The position numbers were made by a program, and so were the translations under genes. Under the pieces are notes generated by a model. It ran no database searches. It saw only the letters and a program-made list of their open reading frames with translations, and was not told the origin of the DNA. From Methylocella tundrae (GTDB taxonomy: Bacteria; Pseudomonadota; Alphaproteobacteria; Rhizobiales; Beijerinckiaceae), in assembly GCF_901905185.1 (NCBI RefSeq), contig NZ_CABFMQ020000131.1:118773-182772 (forward strand): a DNA stretch of 64,000 bases, in the 5' to 3' direction. Of this stretch, positions 61,105 to 64,000 are shown piece after piece (positions within the stretch are counted from its first letter, which is position 1; every line of letters begins with the position of its first letter).

Positions 61105-61293
61105 TCCATGTCCTTTGGCGGTTTCAGCATCACTACGAAGCGAAATTAATGGTCAAATCAATGGAGATCGGTCTTTCGTCGATTCTGTCCCCGCCATTTT
61201 TTCAGGCCTGCCTTCGCGGGGGCGGAACGGGAGGCGGCGAATCGCGTTTTGTCGCGATCTTACGCGGGTTTAGGCGTCAAAGGAGGACTCGAC

Positions 61294-61614
61294 ATGCCGC
61301 GCGGCGACAAATCCAAATACACCGACAAGCAGGAGCGCAAGGCCGATCACATTGCCGAGAGCTATGAGGAGAAAGGCGTTTCGACCAAGGAAGCCGAACG
61401 AAGAGCCTGGGCGACGGTCAACAAGGATGATGGCGGCGGCAAAAAGCCTGGCGGCTCGGGACGCGGCAAGGAAACGGGCCATCCGGCGGCTCACAAGGGC
61501 GGCCGGGCAGGGGGCGCTGCGGCCTCCTCACGCTCTGCGGCGGCGCGGTCAGCTTCCGCCAAGAAGGCCGCTGCGACGCGCAAGGCGAGGGCGGAACATA
61601 CCGCCCGCGGCTGA
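61294..61614 (+). CDS. Small basic protein annotated elsewhere as plasmid stabilization protein
   Basis: A 106-residue hydrophilic protein. The N-terminal DKSKYTDKQERKADHIAESYEEKGVSTKEAERRAWATVNK is a helical ChaB-like/conserved unit, and the tail is rich in Lys, Ala, Ser and Gly, like a histone-type disordered tail. The name in databases implies plasmid maintenance, but the gene occurs on chromosomes and no toxin is adjacent; a DNA-binding or stress role is more plausible. The ATG at 61294 follows AAAGGAGG, a perfect ribosome-binding site. Confidence 0.8.
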   Translation: MPRGDKSKYTDKQERKADHIAESYEEKGVSTKEAERRAWATVNKDDGGGKKPGGSGRGKETGHPAAHKGGRAGGAAASSRSAAARSASAKKAAATRKARAEHTARG

Positions 61615-61688
61615 GGCGCGCGCGGCTTGCATTCGCCGTCACTTGCGACAATGAGTTCGCTCAAATTGTCGCAAGAGTGGTGTTTCGA

Positions 61689-63449
61689 ATGCAAAAGACC
61701 TGGGCAAGCGCCCTGCGCATCATTCTCATCTGTCTCGGCGCCTTAGCCGTCAATAGCGCTCAGGCGGGTGAAACGCAGCCCGATCTCGCGAACCTCCGCT
61801 ATTCGCCGCTAAAAGAGATCACGACCGAAAATGTGTCGCGGCTGACGCCGGTCTGGACCTTTTCAACGGGCGTTCTGCGCGGCCATGAAGGCGCCCCCTT
61901 GGTTGTCGGCGGCGTGATCTATGTGCATACGCCGTTTCCAAACATCGTCTACGCGCTCGACCTCGATCACGACGGAAAAATCCTCTGGAAATATGAGCCG
62001 CGGCAGGATGCCGGCGTCGTGCCGCTAATGTGCTGCGATACGGTCAGCCGCGGCCTCGCCTATGGCGACGGCAAGATCTTTCTGTATCAGGCGGATACAA
62101 CCCTCGTCGCCCTCGACGCGAAAACCGGCGCGCCGGTCTGGTCTGTCAAGAACGGCGATCCGGGGAAGGGCGCGACGGGAACTTCCGCGCCAGCGCTGAT
62201 CAAGGACAAGGTTCTCGTTGGCGTCTCCGGCGGGGAATTTGGCCTTCGCGGCTATCTTACCGCCTATGACGTCAAAACGGGCGCAAAGCTCTGGCGCGCC
62301 TATTCGGTCGGCCCGGACGCCGATACGCTCATCGATCCGGAGAAAACGACAGAGCTTGGCAAGCCCGTTGGCAAGGAGTCGAGCCTTGCGAGCTGGCAGG
62401 GCGATCAATGGAAGATTGGCGGCGGCGCGCCCTGGGGCCGGATCTCGTATGACGCTGCGGAAAACCTCATCTATTACGGGACGGGCAATCCCTCGACCTG
62501 GAACCCCGCGCAGCGGCCCGGCGACAACAAATGGTCCATGGCCATTTTTGCGCGCGACGTCGATACGGGCGTCGCGAGGTGGGTCTATCAGATGACCCCG
62601 CATGACGAATGGGACTATGACGGCGTCAATGAGATGATTCTCACTGACGCTCCCGGCGGGCGCAAAGTGCTGACGCATTTCGACCGCAACGGATTCGCCT
62701 ATGTGCTGGATCGCGCCGACGGCGCGCTCATCAGCGCGGATAAATATGATCCGGCGGTGAATTGGGCGAGCCGGATCGATATGGATAAAAGCTCGAAGAG
62801 CTATGGCCGCCCTATCGTCGACGGCGCCTATTCGACCCAGCAGAATGGCGAGGAGACCGTGACCCACGGCGTCTGCCCGAGCACGGTCGGCGCGAAAAAC
62901 GCCAATCCGGCGGCCTATTCCGCGCTGACAGGCCTTTTTTACGCGCCGATGATCCGTCTTTGCATGGACTATGAACCGTTCCAGATCACTTACGCCGCGG
63001 GTCAGCCTTATACGGGCGCCGACACGTCAGTCTATCCGGAGAAGGGCGAAACGAACATGGGCGCCCTCATTGCCTGGGATGCGGCGTCAAAGCGGGTCGT
63101 CTGGTCTGATCCAGAGCCATTCGCCGTCGCCTCCGGCGTCCTCGCGACGGCCGGCGGACTCGTTTTCTACGGCACGCTCGAAGGCTATCTGAAGGCGGTC
63201 GATGCGCGCTCCGGCAAGGAGCTGTACCGGTTCAAGACGCCGTCCGGGATCATCGGCGACGTCACGAGCTTCGAGCGCAATGGCAGGCAATATATCGCCG
63301 TCCTGTCCGGGGCGGGCGGATGGTCGGGCGTTGGCCTGACCGCCGGGCTGACGCATTCGGACGAGGGCGCAAATTCCCCTGGGGTGTATGCGGCGCTGGC
63401 CAATTATACGGCGTTGGGCGGGCAGCTGACGGTGTTCGCCTTGAAATGA
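61689..63449 (+). CDS. xoxF: Lanthanide-dependent PQQ methanol dehydrogenase, XoxF type
   Basis: A 586-residue periplasmic quinoprotein that oxidises methanol to formaldehyde or formate. The signal peptide ends NSAQA. The adjacent cysteines (C115-C116) form the disulfide over PQQ; E183, N267 and the catalytic D309 are metal ligands, and D311 in DEWDYDGVNE is the extra aspartate that marks the lanthanide-binding XoxF type (alanine in calcium-dependent MxaF). W docking motifs of the eight-blade propeller are visible. No xoxG/xoxJ follows in the next 550 bases. The start could also be a GTG at 61677 or 61680. Confidence 0.93.
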   Translation: MQKTWASALRIILICLGALAVNSAQAGETQPDLANLRYSPLKEITTENVSRLTPVWTFSTGVLRGHEGAPLVVGGVIYVHTPFPNIVYALDLDHDGKILWKYEPRQDAGVVPLMCCDTVSRGLAYGDGKIFLYQADTTLVALDAKTGAPVWSVKNGDPGKGATGTSAPALIKDKVLVGVSGGEFGLRGYLTAYDVKTGAKLWRAYSVGPDADTLIDPEKTTELGKPVGKESSLASWQGDQWKIGGGAPWGRISYDAAENLIYYGTGNPSTWNPAQRPGDNKWSMAIFARDVDTGVARWVYQMTPHDEWDYDGVNEMILTDAPGGRKVLTHFDRNGFAYVLDRADGALISADKYDPAVNWASRIDMDKSSKSYGRPIVDGAYSTQQNGEETVTHGVCPSTVGAKNANPAAYSALTGLFYAPMIRLCMDYEPFQITYAAGQPYTGADTSVYPEKGETNMGALIAWDAASKRVVWSDPEPFAVASGVLATAGGLVFYGTLEGYLKAVDARSGKELYRFKTPSGIIGDVTSFERNGRQYIAVLSGAGGWSGVGLTAGLTHSDEGANSPGVYAALANYTALGGQLTVFALK

Positions 63450-63458
63450 TGTTTCCCG

Positions 63459-63476
63459 CCTCGCCGAGGGGCGAGG
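63459..63476 (+). terminator. Candidate hairpin terminator after xoxF
   Basis: CCTCGCC (63459-63465) pairs with GGCGAGG (63470-63476) around a four-base loop, 10 bases past the xoxF stop. Only GGTTCGCTTTG follows, so the T-run is weak; a pause or Rho-assisted site is possible. Confidence 0.4.
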
Positions 63477-63546
63477 GTTCGCTTTGAGAGAGGCTGGCGC
63501 GGGTGTAGAATTGAAAATCCTTTAATCGGGATTGGGACAGACGCAC

Positions 63547-63750
63547 ATGGACGTCGATGACGAAAGGATTTTTGGCGCGCCGCCCCGCAGGAGCGCGGCG
63601 CATGAGGTCGGGCAGAACCTGGACGATCTCTCCCTGCATCAGATCGAGGAGCGCATCGCTCTTCTCAAGGCGGAGATCATCCGCTTGGAAGAGGCCCGGG
63701 ACGCCAAACGAGCCTCGCGCGGCGCCGCCGCCGCTTTTTTCAAGATCTGA
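63547..63750 (+). CDS. DUF1192 family protein
   Basis: A 67-residue protein with a short N-terminal segment (DDERIFGAPP) and a coiled-coil helix (LSLHQIEERIALLKAEIIRLEEARDAK), the typical DUF1192 form found throughout alphaproteobacteria. Function is unknown; a scaffold or small regulator role has been guessed for it. The start is the ATG at 63547 rather than the upstream 63532. A hairpin terminator follows at 63779. Confidence 0.85.
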   Translation: MDVDDERIFGAPPRRSAAHEVGQNLDDLSLHQIEERIALLKAEIIRLEEARDAKRASRGAAAAFFKI

Positions 63751-63778
63751 CGCCTTTTTTCACCGCGCCGCGGCGATT

Positions 63779-63803
63779 GCCGGGTCGGCCAGCCCGGCCT
63801 TTT
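63779..63803 (+). terminator. Intrinsic terminator after DUF1192
   Basis: GCCGGG (63779-63784) pairs with CCCGGC (63793-63798) around an eight-base loop and is followed by CTTTT. It lies 29 bases past the DUF1192 stop. Confidence 0.55.
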
Positions 63804-63877
63804 GCGGCATATGTCGGCATATGTCATTGATTCATCTCGACCGCGTATTGTTTTTGTCAAAAAAGTGCAATCGCGTG

Positions 63878-63907
63878 TTGACATGGTGGGATGGTGGGTC
63901 CTATAAG
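63878..63907 (+). promoter_or_regulatory. Strong sigma-70 type promoter, pointing off the right edge
   Basis: TTGACA (63878-63883), an 18-base spacer, and TATAAG (63902-63907) give a near-consensus promoter. An A/T-rich stretch (TTGTTTTTGTCAAAAAAG, 63849-63866) lies upstream like an UP element. The next 93 bases contain no gene start that I can support. The strength and position fit a ribosomal RNA operon leader, which is a guess because the gene is outside the window. Confidence 0.65.
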
Positions 63908-64000
63908 GGCGTCATTGGAAGCGGCGCTGCTGTTTGCGGCGGGCGCGGATTTCGTTTCTCGGGACTTTCTCGGGTAGTCATGGATCCTGGTTTGTTTGGC
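63908..64000. other. Untranslated leader at the right window edge
   Basis: No open frame with a recognisable start or ribosome-binding site is present. The sequence would be the transcribed leader of whatever gene follows the promoter at 63878. Confidence 0.45.

Overview
The window is 64 kb of GC-rich chromosome from an alphaproteobacterium, most likely a methylotroph of the Rhizobiales (Beijerinckiaceae or Methylocystaceae type). The evidence is the order gap-pgk / DUF4164-zapA-6S RNA-5-FCL, the Rhizobiales-type genes trcR (DUF1013), DUF1192, DUF2244 and mbfA, a lanthanide-type PQQ methanol dehydrogenase (xoxF) and a formaldehyde-activating-enzyme paralogue. No integrase, transposase, phage gene, CRISPR array, tRNA or rRNA was seen. 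The genus assignment is inference.

Layout. 1-3600: an osmF-yehYXW type glycine-betaine/osmolyte ABC importer, cut at the left edge. 3600-24760: mostly housekeeping and solitary genes: nth, DUF2244, trcR, msrA, mepA, an IalB-like protein, a single-domain response regulator, an AsmA-like protein, a Crp/Fnr regulator, a 2-oxoglutarate dioxygenase, a ferredoxin, a GMP-synthase-like amidotransferase, a MOSC protein, a DUF5996 protein, sdaA, an unrecognised 350-aa protein, a metallo-hydrolase, a nitroreductase and a MocR-type regulator. 25040-32930: a nine-gene, tightly coupled operon, which is the main accessory system here. It is the conserved Nit1C nitrilase cluster (Sll0783-like protein, Nit6803-type nitrilase, radical SAM, GNAT, AIR-synthase-like, glycosyltransferase, MSMEG_0570-like, flavoprotein) with a LnmK-like protein appended. 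A perfect sigma-54 promoter precedes it, which fits nitrogen control. 33010-41140: a Fae paralogue, a cold-shock gene, cdd, a KGG stress protein, pgl, marC, an ion antiporter, an L,D-transpeptidase, a TPR protein and rpmJ (41 codons). 41350-49000: a DUF1007 + NicO nickel/cobalt exporter pair, a nucleoside deoxyribosyltransferase, gap-pgk, DUF4164-zapA, 6S RNA, 5-formyl-THF cyclo-ligase and a YmdB-like phosphodiesterase. 49250-64000: a His-tract secreted protein, a YVTN propeller, a VWA/GATase-like membrane protein, a GNAT, mbfA with an Irr-type box, a metallophosphoesterase, the yhaO-yhaN nuclease pair, xoxF, DUF1192 and a strong promoter pointing off the right edge.

How the parts fit. Under nitrogen limitation, RpoN would switch on the Nit1C operon. 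Its nitrilase could release ammonia from a nitrile or from cyanide, and the radical SAM, AIR-synthase-like, GNAT, glycosyltransferase and flavoprotein genes suggest that a small metabolite is made or remodelled. XoxF and the Fae paralogue link the chromosome to C1 metabolism. A 113-116 bp inverted-repeat element occurs three times (15176, 17741, 34786); in two copies its first bases supply the stop codon of the preceding gene.

Family names were assigned from memory of conserved motifs, without database searches. Catalytic residues named are those visible in the translated sequence.
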